64,000 nucleotides of DNA from JBJKRF01 sp046704785 (GTDB lineage: Bacteria; Chloroflexota; Anaerolineae; Anaerolineales; Villigracilaceae): contig JBJKRF010000088.1 in the NCBI GenBank assembly GCA_046704785.1, forward strand, positions 9,662 to 73,661. Direction: 5' to 3'. The notes beneath the pieces were generated by a model. The model was not told the origin of the DNA, ran no database searches, and saw only the letters and a list, made by a program, of their open reading frames with translations. Made by a program: the position numbers and the translations under genes. Positions 34,601 through 43,148 of this stretch are shown piece by piece (position 1 is the first letter of the stretch; every line of letters begins with the position of its first letter).

Positions 34601-37600
34601 TACCTGTTTCGGCGTCTCCGCAATGACGCGCGGGCGATCCTCCTCGTGGATGGTCTCCACATACGAAGCTGGGTCTTCGTATAAGCTCTCGGCGGAACGT
34701 CCCCATACTTTCTCGTAGGCCGGGCTGACGTACAAATATTCATTTTTGCTGGGATCGGTAATCCAGAAGACTTCGTTGACGGTCTCTGCAATTTGGCGAA
34801 AACGCTCTTCTGAAGTTTGCACTTGGGCGTACAGGTAGGAGTTCTGCACGGCCGTTGCCGCCTGAACCATGATGCGTTCGACCAGGTGTATCTCGTAGTC
34901 GGTGAGTCTGCGCTGCTGATCGGCGATGTCTATGCCAATCGTGCCGATCATCTCACTGCCCGCCATCATAGGCATGATGAGCAACTGTTTGGTGCCACGG
35001 ATGGCAAGCACGTCACGAATGGCTTCTGTAAGCGGGTCTGTGTTTACGTCTGTGATGTAGAGCGGTTTGTGGGTCTCGAATACCTTTTCAGTCGATAAAT
35101 TGCCTTTGATCGGAATCGAAAGGCCCAAATCGGGTGAACCGCCGGGGGGTGCCGGAGCGTCTGCGATCAAGATCAGGCGGTTCTGCTCCTTGTCGATGGC
35201 TGTAATCCCTACGTGATCTGCCTTGAGTGTGTTTGCAATTTCGTCTGCAACCGTCTGAAGGTTCTTGTTCAGGTCGAGTGAACCAGCCATGCTGGTGACG
35301 ATGCGGTTGATCAGTGATTGTTCGTCGGCGTAGCGTTGCGTTTCAGCGAACAGGTTGGCATTTTGAATGGAGACTGCCAATTGGTTGGCAATCGTCTTGA
35401 GTAGTTCGAGGGTTTGCTCGTTGTAGGCATGGAGCCGGTAACTCTGGACGGAAAGGACGCCGACGATTGTCTTGCCAACGCTGAGTGGCACATAAATGAG
35501 CGATTTCGGAACCTTTTTGAGATTCCCAATGGTTTTGGTTCCGTTGGAAAATTTGGTGTACTCTTGCTCTGAAACCAGCTTCAACGTTGCTTCGCCCGAT
35601 AAGACGACTTTGCCGACGAAGGATTTTTTATCCAACGTTTCTGGCGCTTGCTCGTAACGGACGTTGTCATCAATGACCAGCGGGTAGGAAATCGTGTTTG
35701 TCTTTTGGTCATAGAAGGCTACGAGAATGGCATCTGTTTCGACAGCCTTGCTGATGTGTTGATAAGCGGCATCCAATACCTGGCTCAGGTTAAGCTGTTG
35801 CGTGGTTGCGCGCGCGATCTCGTTCAGTGTGGATAGCTCTGCAGCGCGTTTTTGAGTCTGCTCGAAGAGCTTTGTGTTTTGGATCGAAGTCGCTGCCTGG
35901 TTTGCAACGGCCAGTAACAGATCGAGATGCCGGGCTGTGTACAGGTTCGCCGTTTCGACGCTTTGTACTGCGATGATCCCCAGCACGCGCCCACCAATCG
36001 AGAGTGGAACGCCCAACCAGCATTGCAGCAAACCTCTATCGTCGGGCAGGGTCTGTACCGAGAGCTTGAGTTCCTTCATGCGCTCTGTGACACGATTAGG
36101 CAGGAAGAGTGCTTTATTGTTGCGGATGACGTAAGCAGAAAGACCATTGCCGAGGGGTTGCGGTAACGCCTGATGACGTTTCTTGTCCTTTACGTAGACG
36201 GGGAATTCCAGTGTTTCCTGTTCCTGGTCGTATAAAGCCAGATAGAAAACCGGGGTCTCCATTAAGTTACTTGTGTAATGATAGACTGCCTCACATATTT
36301 GATCAATGTCCAACAGGCGAGCCAACTCACTACCCAACTCGTTCAGAATACCGAGTTCGGTATTCCTGCGCTGCGAGTCTTGAAATAGGCGTGAGTTTTG
36401 GATGGCAATCGAGACCTGCGCAATAATCGTTTCTGTGAGTCGAAGCTCGTCAGATGTAAGCGTACGTCCTGGCTCGTTGATGTGGAGCCCGATCAGTCCA
36501 ATCACCTCATCTTGTGCCAGAATTGGTAGTATGGTCAGCATTTGGGTTTTCTGGATGTTGACGATCCGCTTTAATGCGTTTGGCAGCGATCTGGCTGAAA
36601 AGTCGCTGACAACAACAGTTCGATGGAACTCGATCACATCGCGGAGCAGTGGAGCGTCTTCGGGAAGTTCCTGGTCGATCATCGTCACGCCGCCCTTCGC
36701 GGAGCCCACTTCCCCGACGATGCGTAACGCACCCACAGGGTCGAAGAGCGCAACGAATGCTTCCGGCAAATTCAGGGCCGTTGCCAGACGTCGAAGGACC
36801 GACGAAAGAGTCTGCTGCAGGTCTAACGTGGAGGCTGCTTCGCTCACCACGGTGTTAACTAACGACATTTCTTCTGCCGAGCGTTGTGTTTCGCGGAAGA
36901 GCAGTGCGTTCTGAACAGCTGCGCCAATTTGGGCAGCCAGGGTAGTCATAATTGCCAGGTCGGATGGCAAGAAGCTGTTTAACCGATTGGAATGTACGTT
37001 TAGAACGCCCAGAACCTCTTCACCGGAGAGAACCGGGATAGCCATTTCCGCTTTGACATCTGGCAGCGTGGGGTTGGGAAGCCAGTTTGGGTCGGCGGAG
37101 ACGTCGTTGTCGACAACGGTCTGATGGGAGCGCGCCGCACGGGCGACGATGGAAACGGGTTGGTCAACGTCGATACTGTGAGTGTGGTCGGGGGGCGCTT
37201 TGACCTGATCCCATCCGCAAGCCCGGGCGCTCAAGGTATGTCCATCAGCATCCAGGAGGAAGATATGCGCATGGTACAGATCAAATTTTTCCCGCGTTAG
37301 TTGCACAACGGTCTTGAGCAATATATCCAGATTGAGGATTGTGGAGATGCGCGATGAGATTTCTGCAACCGATTCGAGTTGCTCTGCCGATTTGCGCGTC
37401 TGCTCGAACAGGTACGCGTTTTGCAGGGCCAGGGTTAACTGGTCGGTTACCTGTGTGACGAGGTTTTGGTCATCTTCATTCCAGTGACGGTGATCACCCT
37501 CGGCGAGTTCGATCACATTCCAGTTTTCACCAGCCCGAAAAGGAACGCTTAAAGTGGAAGGCGACTCTTTATTCCCTTGCGTGATTATCAGGGATGGATC

Positions 37601-37765
37601 GGTGAGCGCCGGTCGCTTTCCCTTTTTAGAGTCGGCTGTTCGCTTGGGTGTGCCTTTGCGTGCGGACGATTTCCGTGCGCCAGCGGGGGCGTCGGCCTGA
37701 TCTGTTTCTTTGATCTCGTCGAATAGTTTATTGAGCCGGTTGCGAATCTTTTTGTTGCTGGACAT
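31628..37765 (-). CDS. Giant hybrid histidine kinase (GAF/PAS array, HisKA, HATPase, two REC)
   Basis: 2045 residues, no transmembrane helix. Approximate layout: partial GAF 65-125, GAF 143-285, GAF 315-457, GAF 488-630, GAF 662-802, GAF 830-972, PAS 990-1098, PAS 1113-1222, PAS 1242-1358, GAF 1392-1532. Then HisKA with H1566 (ANMSHELRTPLNS), HATPase 1673-1782 (NLIANAAKF, DSGPGISEED, GGTGLGLSISHRL), REC1 with D1849 and REC2 with D1970. It is the only protein of this operon with a kinase core, so the output-less GAF proteins nearby may signal through it (inference). Its start overlaps the ParA gene by 38 nt. Many GAF ends share the ...AIQNARLF.. helix that continues into the next linker. Confidence 0.9.
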   Translation of the reverse strand: MSSNKKIRNRLNKLFDEIKETDQADAPAGARKSSARKGTPKRTADSKKGKRPALTDPSLIITQGNKESPSTLSVPFRAGENWNVIELAEGDHRHWNEDDQNLVTQVTDQLTLALQNAYLFEQTRKSAEQLESVAEISSRISTILNLDILLKTVVQLTREKFDLYHAHIFLLDADGHTLSARACGWDQVKAPPDHTHSIDVDQPVSIVARAARSHQTVVDNDVSADPNWLPNPTLPDVKAEMAIPVLSGEEVLGVLNVHSNRLNSFLPSDLAIMTTLAAQIGAAVQNALLFRETQRSAEEMSLVNTVVSEAASTLDLQQTLSSVLRRLATALNLPEAFVALFDPVGALRIVGEVGSAKGGVTMIDQELPEDAPLLRDVIEFHRTVVVSDFSARSLPNALKRIVNIQKTQMLTILPILAQDEVIGLIGLHINEPGRTLTSDELRLTETIIAQVSIAIQNSRLFQDSQRRNTELGILNELGSELARLLDIDQICEAVYHYTSNLMETPVFYLALYDQEQETLEFPVYVKDKKRHQALPQPLGNGLSAYVIRNNKALFLPNRVTERMKELKLSVQTLPDDRGLLQCWLGVPLSIGGRVLGIIAVQSVETANLYTARHLDLLLAVANQAATSIQNTKLFEQTQKRAAELSTLNEIARATTQQLNLSQVLDAAYQHISKAVETDAILVAFYDQKTNTISYPLVIDDNVRYEQAPETLDKKSFVGKVVLSGEATLKLVSEQEYTKFSNGTKTIGNLKKVPKSLIYVPLSVGKTIVGVLSVQSYRLHAYNEQTLELLKTIANQLAVSIQNANLFAETQRYADEQSLINRIVTSMAGSLDLNKNLQTVADEIANTLKADHVGITAIDKEQNRLILIADAPAPPGGSPDLGLSIPIKGNLSTEKVFETHKPLYITDVNTDPLTEAIRDVLAIRGTKQLLIMPMMAGSEMIGTIGIDIADQQRRLTDYEIHLVERIMVQAATAVQNSYLYAQVQTSEERFRQIAETVNEVFWITDPSKNEYLYVSPAYEKVWGRSAESLYEDPASYVETIHEEDRPRVIAETPKQVQGEYDIEYRVVRPDGSVRWVRDRAFPVQNEAGDVFRVTGIAEDITERKLAEQVLMETEERLRLIVATVPVPILISSEKEGTVLFANEQLGQTFGLPLDELIGSQTPDFYVHQSDRKPLLEKLKKEGILRDYELEVKKVDGTPMWMLFSMQPLTFAGQSALLSAFYDVTERKQAEEALRTSETQLSEALDIAKLANWEYNIEKDLFTFNDHFYSIFHTTAEEQGGYEMSLADYSERLVYPDDLPIFGAAVEKALASEEHHYSAQLEHRILFTDGGIGHILVNIHVERDEKGKITRYYGADQDITERKLVEEALQRNEAALRRQNEYLATATEVGRLITSTLDLPTLFDRTVNLIQQRFGYYHVAIFTTEESGFNAILREATGEAGREMKDRQHSLTVGSKSVVGYVTGNARTLVVNNTAIDPIHRPNPSLPETRAEAGIPLKIGSRIIGALDIQATEVNAFHEEDIAVLETLADQIAVAIDNGRSYDLAQKAVAEMRELDRLKSQFLANMSHELRTPLNSIIGFSRVIIKGIDGPVTEQQNQDLSAIYNSGQHLLGLINDILDLSKIDAGKMELALEELNIADTIQSVMSTAVGLVKDKPVRLKQELDPNLPAVRADPMRIRQVLLNLIANAAKFTEEGTISVVAEKHTDSSGQQEVLISVTDSGPGISEEDQKKLFQPFSQVDSSPTRKTGGTGLGLSISHRLVEMHGGQIGVHSSAGKGSTFYFTIPFFDQPPAHELVEPGQKVILCIDDDPQVISLYERYLKPQGFKVLPVTNPASAKDAAQRIKPYAITLDIMMPDIDGWTVLEGIKADPDTRDIPIIICSIVEDEEKGFSLGAADYLVKPILEDDLIDALNRLNADGSIKDVLIIDDSPDDLRLIEKIISERSSYHPIIAEGGRAGWDKLTSEKPNAVILDLFMPDVDGFTILEHLRASPELRDLPVVVVSGADLTPEQKEQLDSFGQRLLQKSKLNEEELFATLEKALKRLESKQ

Positions 37766-38519
37766 ATTCTATTAGCTCCTGTGCCAATACTCGATATTGT
37801 TGTGCGCCACGACTATTGGGACGATATTGCGTAATTGGGACACCGATAATAGGGCTTTCCCGCAGACGCGTATCAATTTCAATTACAGTTTCGAACAGGC
37901 CTTTACCAAAGGTCTGGTGGAGTTGCTCGCGAATCGTTCTGTGGGCGCGGTTACGCTGATCGAGCAGCGTAATCAGAATGCGATAAGAAAGATTCGGGTT
38001 GGTTTCTAATCGGGTTTTGCGGATGACTGTCATCATGTCGCGTAGAGCGTATGCTGAGAAGTATTCTGCCTGTGTTGGCACAATCAGCAGGTCGGCGGCG
38101 GCCAACGCATTGGTGATGACCGCGCCCATGGATGGCGGGCAATCCAGCAAAATGTAATCGTGTTCTACCAGGTTGGCCTGCACGAAGGCATCGTGCAGAA
38201 CGTATTGATGGCGGGTGTGCATCGGCAGGTTTTGCTCCACATCCGCCATGCGCGGGCTGCACGGGACGATATCCATATACTTGGTTGTTGTGCTGAGAAT
38301 GGCATCTCGTAGCGGAAGACCATCCAACATCACCTCGCTGCTGGTATGTAATAAATCGCCATTTTCGATTCCATTGGCCAGCGTCAGGTTTCCTTGCGGG
38401 TCGAGATCAACCAACAGCGTCCGCTTCCCGCTTTCAGCGAGCGCGGCTCCCAACGAGAAGGTTGTGGTCGTCTTGGCCACACCGCCTTTTTCATTTGAAA
38501 TTGCGATGATGTAAGACAT
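37728..38519 (-). CDS. ParA/Soj-family ATPase
   Basis: 263 residues. Deviant Walker A NEKGGVAKTTTT with signature K11 and K16, Walker A'-type LLVDLDPQGN, and the switch DYILLDCPPSMGA. These ATPases bind DNA nonspecifically as dimers and position plasmids, origins, chemoreceptor clusters or other cargo. No parB gene or parS-like repeat is visible nearby, so a cargo-positioning role (as for orphan ParA proteins of chemosensory arrays or carboxysomes) is more likely than segregation. It sits inside the sensor operon and its 3' end overlaps the giant kinase gene by 38 nt. Confidence 0.88.
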   Translation of the reverse strand: MSYIIAISNEKGGVAKTTTTFSLGAALAESGKRTLLVDLDPQGNLTLANGIENGDLLHTSSEVMLDGLPLRDAILSTTTKYMDIVPCSPRMADVEQNLPMHTRHQYVLHDAFVQANLVEHDYILLDCPPSMGAVITNALAAADLLIVPTQAEYFSAYALRDMMTVIRKTRLETNPNLSYRILITLLDQRNRAHRTIREQLHQTFGKGLFETVIEIDTRLRESPIIGVPITQYRPNSRGAQQYRVLAQELIEYVQQQKDSQPAQ

Positions 38520-38592
38520 ATTCCACTCTTACTTTTCTTGGTTCTCTGAGAATTAATTGGTGAAATGAAGCAGGTTTGTGTTGGTCACGCAT

Positions 38593-40344
38593 CTACTCTT
38601 CAACCTCACCCAATCCCGAAAAGCCCTTTTCTTCTTCCTCATTGTCATTCGATAAATAGGGCAAAATGCGTGCCGTTTTGACTTTCAATGCCTGCTTGAT
38701 TTCGGTCAACGCAATTTGCATCATTTCGTTTGGATCGTTGGTGCTGCGAATTCTCGAGGTGATTTCCGACACCTTGCGTTCTCGTTCTGCGCGACGGGTT
38801 GTTTCGTCGAACAAGCGCGCATTTTCGATGGCGACGGCCAGACGGCTGGCAACTGCTTCGGCGATCTCGACTCCATCCTGACCCGGGTCGGTATCACTCG
38901 TGCTCTCGACGTTCAACACGCCGATGGTTTCTCCACGGATCTTGATGGGAATTACCACTTTTGGCCGCTCTCCATTGACCACCCGCGTTTGCCCGGTTGT
39001 AACCGCTTCCAGGATTTCGGGAGCGCTGACAGGCGTATCGAGAGAATGAACGCCGGTGACCGAGTACTGATAGCCATACAGCAGCCCGTGCTGAGCCACA
39101 TCGCTCCATTCCTGGCGCAAATATTGACGGTAGGCCGTCTCCGCCTCGTTCAAAGAGCGTTGGGCATCTTGGAAAAAGCGCGCGTTTTGGATCGCAATAC
39201 TAACCTGGTCCCCTACAATGCCCAGCAGTCTCAGGTCTTCTTCACTGAATGCCGAAGGTTGTCGACTTTGTGCGTCCAGCACACCAATGATGTCGTCTCC
39301 AATGCGCAGCGGAATTGCCATTTCCGAATGGGTTTCTGGCAGGTCAGGATTGTTGAAATAGACAGCGTCGTTGCCTGTGTCCAGGGCAATGCGAGGTGCG
39401 TTATGCTCTGCGACGAAACCGACGATACCTACTTCGCCGACCTTCAGCTTGTGCCGGCGCTCGAGCATTTTCTGCCCCCCCATGCTGTTGGCAGCCACCA
39501 GCACTGCATATCGATGCTGTTCATCCAGCAAGAAGATTCCAACATGATAAAAGCCAAATTGTTCGCTGATGACGCTGGTAACACGGGGAAGCAGCGTATC
39601 GATATTTTGGATGGATGTGATTGCCCGTCCCACCAGTGCCACGGCCTGTAGTTTTTCTGCCCGGCGCTGGGACGCATTGGAGATTTCTTCCAATTTTGCA
39701 GATCGCTCCTGAATTTCAGCGGTGCGTTCCGAAACCCGTTTCTCCAACTCTTCTTTAAGCGACAACAACTCCTGATTGACCTCAATTTGGGCTTGTTCGT
39801 TCTGACGTGCGGTCTCTGCCACCCTTTTCAGACGACGAAGCACGAGCCACTGTACCAACCCGGTTGCTAGAACAAGCAGACCTGCCAATATGACATCGTT
39901 TAGGTCGATTAAATTGCTATACGGGCTGGCCGCAATGCCCTTGTTAACTTCTATATAGCCGATGAGCAGTACGGTAACTGTACTCAAGCTACCGAAGATC
40001 AAGGTGCCGTATTCACCTATCAGTAGGCTGGCGACCACAACAACGCCGATTGCCCCCCAGGCAGCCATATCGCGCAGGCCACCCTGGAAGAGCAAATACG
40101 TGATCATTCCATAGAGAAGTACCGGCACCACCACTTTGCCAACCGTCAAATTGCTTCGCACGGCAAGGATCAGCGCCACGAGTAAAATAGCCGTTATGCT
40201 GTATAGCAGTGGCGCCTGGTTTGGAGAGGCAAGCCCCAACAAAGGCACCAGGAAGAGCGTTACCATCGTAATTGCCAGAATGGTAATGACCATCCGGCGC
40301 TCCTGGCGATCTACTTTACGGGGAGAAAAAATCTTTTCAATCAT
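38593..40344 (-). CDS. Membrane GAF-domain sensor without output domain (six TM)
   Basis: 583 residues. Six hydrophobic helices (about 18-36, 46-62, 70-88, 96-110, 113-131, 150-170), a long coiled coil (172-235), a GAF domain (245-390), a degenerate GAF (405-512) that begins with a YRQYLRQEWSDV...YGYQY segment, and a stub of about 45 residues (518-563) that looks like the beginning of a further GAF. No HisKA, HATPase, GGDEF, MCP or DNA-binding domain is present. It is a paralogue of the next four proteins. It lies 73 nt upstream of ParA and 10 nt downstream of the next gene. Confidence 0.85.
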   Translation of the reverse strand: MIEKIFSPRKVDRQERRMVITILAITMVTLFLVPLLGLASPNQAPLLYSITAILLVALILAVRSNLTVGKVVVPVLLYGMITYLLFQGGLRDMAAWGAIGVVVVASLLIGEYGTLIFGSLSTVTVLLIGYIEVNKGIAASPYSNLIDLNDVILAGLLVLATGLVQWLVLRRLKRVAETARQNEQAQIEVNQELLSLKEELEKRVSERTAEIQERSAKLEEISNASQRRAEKLQAVALVGRAITSIQNIDTLLPRVTSVISEQFGFYHVGIFLLDEQHRYAVLVAANSMGGQKMLERRHKLKVGEVGIVGFVAEHNAPRIALDTGNDAVYFNNPDLPETHSEMAIPLRIGDDIIGVLDAQSRQPSAFSEEDLRLLGIVGDQVSIAIQNARFFQDAQRSLNEAETAYRQYLRQEWSDVAQHGLLYGYQYSVTGVHSLDTPVSAPEILEAVTTGQTRVVNGERPKVVIPIKIRGETIGVLNVESTSDTDPGQDGVEIAEAVASRLAVAIENARLFDETTRRAERERKVSEITSRIRSTNDPNEMMQIALTEIKQALKVKTARILPYLSNDNEEEEKGFSGLGEVEE

Positions 40345-40354
40345 TGTTTCTCCG

Positions 40355-43147
40355 TTACTTCTTGCCCTGTTTGAGGTCTTTCTGACTCTGGAACTGGATT
40401 AAGATTTCAGAACCGGGCAGGGCGCGCCCTAATTCCTCGACGGCTGTCTGCATGATATTTTCCATGCTGACCGAAGCACCGATCTTGGTCGAAATGTCGC
40501 TGATCACACGTTCCTTAGCCGCCTGGCGCTCTGCATCACTGTACAGACGGGCATTTTCAAGAGCGAAAGACAGACGATCCACAATCGCCTGGAACATGCG
40601 GATCTCTTCATCTCCCCAAGGATAATCTCGCTCTCGTTGTTGGATGTTGAGCGTTCCAAGCGTCTCACCACGAATCGTGATGGGAATTTGGAGCACATTA
40701 TTCTCTGCCACATCCGGCGAGAGCATTTTCGTTTGGCTTTTGCCGTCCAGTTTGGCAACGGCTTGCGAGCTTGCGTGCAACTCTTCGATAATTCCATTTA
40801 TATAGCGATAACCGGATATGTCCTGTCGGGCAAATTCCTTCCAACTGGATTCCACCGTACTGCGATAGAGCAATTGAGACTCTGCCAGCGATGTGCGTGC
40901 ATCGGTATATAAACGGGCGTTCTGCACAGCGACCGCGACTTGCTCTGCAAGCAGCCCCAATACTTCGACGTCCTCATCTGCGAACGCACCCGTTTCGATG
41001 CTCTGGACATCCAACGCCCCGATTATTTTGTCATTGATCTTCAAGGGGAGTGCCAGTTCCGAGCGCGTTTCCGGCAAATCCGGATTGTTGAAAAAGACCG
41101 CGTCCTCGCCTACGTTCATCGCCACACGCGGACGGCCCGATCCGGTAACATAGCCCACAATGCCAACCTGACCTACTTTCAGGCGGTGGCCCTTTTTAAG
41201 CATACGACGTCCGCCTTCGCTGTTTGCAGCGCGCAGGATGGCGTTCTCGCCGCTTGGGTCCAACAGGAAAATGCCTACATGGTAATACTTGAAGGTTTGA
41301 CTGATCAGCAAAGTAATTTCAGAAAGTAGTTGGTTGATGTCCTTAAGTGAAGTGATCGACCGCGAAATCTCCGAGATCGAGCGCAATTGGTTGAGGCGTT
41401 TGGCGATGGTCTCGTTGGCCAGACTCAACTCAGAGGTGCGCTCCTCAACACGCCTTTCCAGGTTTGCCAGTACCGACCGCAACTCCGAGGTCGTCTGGTC
41501 GATGGCACTGCTGAGATCGCCAATCTCGTCCCGTCGTTGAATCGCGGTAATGATATCGAGATCGCCTGCCCCAATTTGCCTTGCTGCTTTCACCAATTGA
41601 TCGAGGGGCGACGTAATCATTGAAGATGTTAAAGTTGCGGTTGCCAACGCGGTCAATGCGATGATGATTGCCATTAAGATTGAGACGAAAATATCACCCT
41701 GAAATGGCGCCAGGACGACTTCTTCCGGCTGAGTCACGATCAATGTCCACGGTTGGGTCTCCAGAGAACTGGCCACTGCCAAGTTGCTCTCTCCGTTCAA
41801 CGAGACCAGTGTTGGCGTCGATGATTGCAGGCTTGCCAATTTCATTCCCAGGTCTTCCAGGCTGGGCAGCGGGGAATTGACCGTGTCGGGTGTCAGTTTT
41901 TCCTGCGATACCAGCGATGCAAATGCTTTGTTGGCTACCGGCGCGATTAACGTATAACGTTCTGTTGAAGCGCTTGTATCGGCAAGCACAACGCCATCTT
42001 GGCTGATCAGGAAGGTAGTATAGCCATTCCCCAACAGCGTTCTTGTCTCAGAGATGACGCTGCTTTGGAATAAATCTGCGTTGAGTTCTGCAAAGACAGT
42101 TCCTAACTTTTGCCCCGACGGCCCGTAGGAAGGTGCAATGATGTAAAAGACGAAGTTATTCCGTGAGGCGTCGTACAGCACATCAGAGACAAAGGGAGAG
42201 CCACTATCCAAAACCTGACTTGCACTGGTGCGTATTTCCTGACTGATAACGGGATTTTCTCCAATGGCAACGTTCCCGTTTTGGTCCAAGACTTCGGATG
42301 AAATCAGGAACTGGTTTTGCCCAACAAGCTCTCGCAGGGTCTGGGACGCCAGGTATTGTGTCTGTGAGCTTTTATCACCAGCCAAAAATGTTGTAATTAC
42401 CGGTGAGCCAGCCGCCAGAACCACTTGCTGTTTGAGAGAGTCGATATCCTGATCTAATTCGTTTTGGATATGGTGCCCTCCGACTGCAAGCGCGCGGTAG
42501 CTGGCATCTTGCAGGTTTGATCCGGTGTTCAGAAACTGCAAGGAAGAAATTATGATGATTGGGGTCAAAGCAATGATGATAAAGGCGACGGCCATCTGGG
42601 TGCGGATGGAGCTAAATTCAAAGCGCCTCATCAGGTTGATTGCCAGAATCATGATGGTGATGCCGCCAACGGCAATCAACGTATCCTGGAGCCAAAGAGG
42701 AGCGGGCAAGCGACTTGTGTCGTTTAACAGCGATTGATTGACCAGATAGATGCCAATACTGCTGGCGACCCCCGCTAAAGAGACCAGGATACCCTGGCCC
42801 GTGGGAAGTGCCTGCCATGCGATTAAAATAACAATGCAGGGTAGAACGATTATCAGGATCTGTGCGAGATTGGCAACCAAGAAGATTGAGAAAAAGGAGA
42901 CAATTAATGGGACAAACGCAGCAATCCATGTTGCCAGGTAAGTGCCCCCACGACGATTCAGCACGAACGCGATCAAATAGCTGATACCCAGTGCTGCAGC
43001 CAGCCCGGCAAGTTGTAGAAAATGAGGAGCGTTGGTTAACGAGGAAGCGGTGGCGCAGACCAGGGCAACCAGAAACGCGCCAATCGCGCCGACGAGACTG
43101 ATGGATCCAATACTTCGCATTTGGGCCTTGTATTGATCGAACTGCAT
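40355..43147 (-). CDS. Membrane Cache-HAMP-GAF sensor without output domain
   Basis: 930 residues. An N-terminal block of about six helices (to residue 205), an extracellular Cache-like region (about 215-485), a transmembrane helix, HAMP (about 508-560, SPLDQLVKAARQIGAGDLD), coiled coil, GAF (602-737), degenerate GAF (750-872, with YRSTVESSWKEF...GYRY) and a C-terminal stub (882-930). The layout up to the GAF is that of chemoreceptors and Cache kinases, but no signalling output follows. Together with its neighbour it may bind a small extracellular ligand (inference). Only one base separates it from the next gene. Confidence 0.85.
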   Translation of the reverse strand: MQFDQYKAQMRSIGSISLVGAIGAFLVALVCATASSLTNAPHFLQLAGLAAALGISYLIAFVLNRRGGTYLATWIAAFVPLIVSFFSIFLVANLAQILIIVLPCIVILIAWQALPTGQGILVSLAGVASSIGIYLVNQSLLNDTSRLPAPLWLQDTLIAVGGITIMILAINLMRRFEFSSIRTQMAVAFIIIALTPIIIISSLQFLNTGSNLQDASYRALAVGGHHIQNELDQDIDSLKQQVVLAAGSPVITTFLAGDKSSQTQYLASQTLRELVGQNQFLISSEVLDQNGNVAIGENPVISQEIRTSASQVLDSGSPFVSDVLYDASRNNFVFYIIAPSYGPSGQKLGTVFAELNADLFQSSVISETRTLLGNGYTTFLISQDGVVLADTSASTERYTLIAPVANKAFASLVSQEKLTPDTVNSPLPSLEDLGMKLASLQSSTPTLVSLNGESNLAVASSLETQPWTLIVTQPEEVVLAPFQGDIFVSILMAIIIALTALATATLTSSMITSPLDQLVKAARQIGAGDLDIITAIQRRDEIGDLSSAIDQTTSELRSVLANLERRVEERTSELSLANETIAKRLNQLRSISEISRSITSLKDINQLLSEITLLISQTFKYYHVGIFLLDPSGENAILRAANSEGGRRMLKKGHRLKVGQVGIVGYVTGSGRPRVAMNVGEDAVFFNNPDLPETRSELALPLKINDKIIGALDVQSIETGAFADEDVEVLGLLAEQVAVAVQNARLYTDARTSLAESQLLYRSTVESSWKEFARQDISGYRYINGIIEELHASSQAVAKLDGKSQTKMLSPDVAENNVLQIPITIRGETLGTLNIQQRERDYPWGDEEIRMFQAIVDRLSFALENARLYSDAERQAAKERVISDISTKIGASVSMENIMQTAVEELGRALPGSEILIQFQSQKDLKQGKK

Positions 43148-43148
43148 G

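Noticed and set aside
37728..38519. ParA as a plasmid or chromosome partition marker
   Set aside because: No parB gene and no parS-like repeats are visible, and it lies inside a signalling operon.
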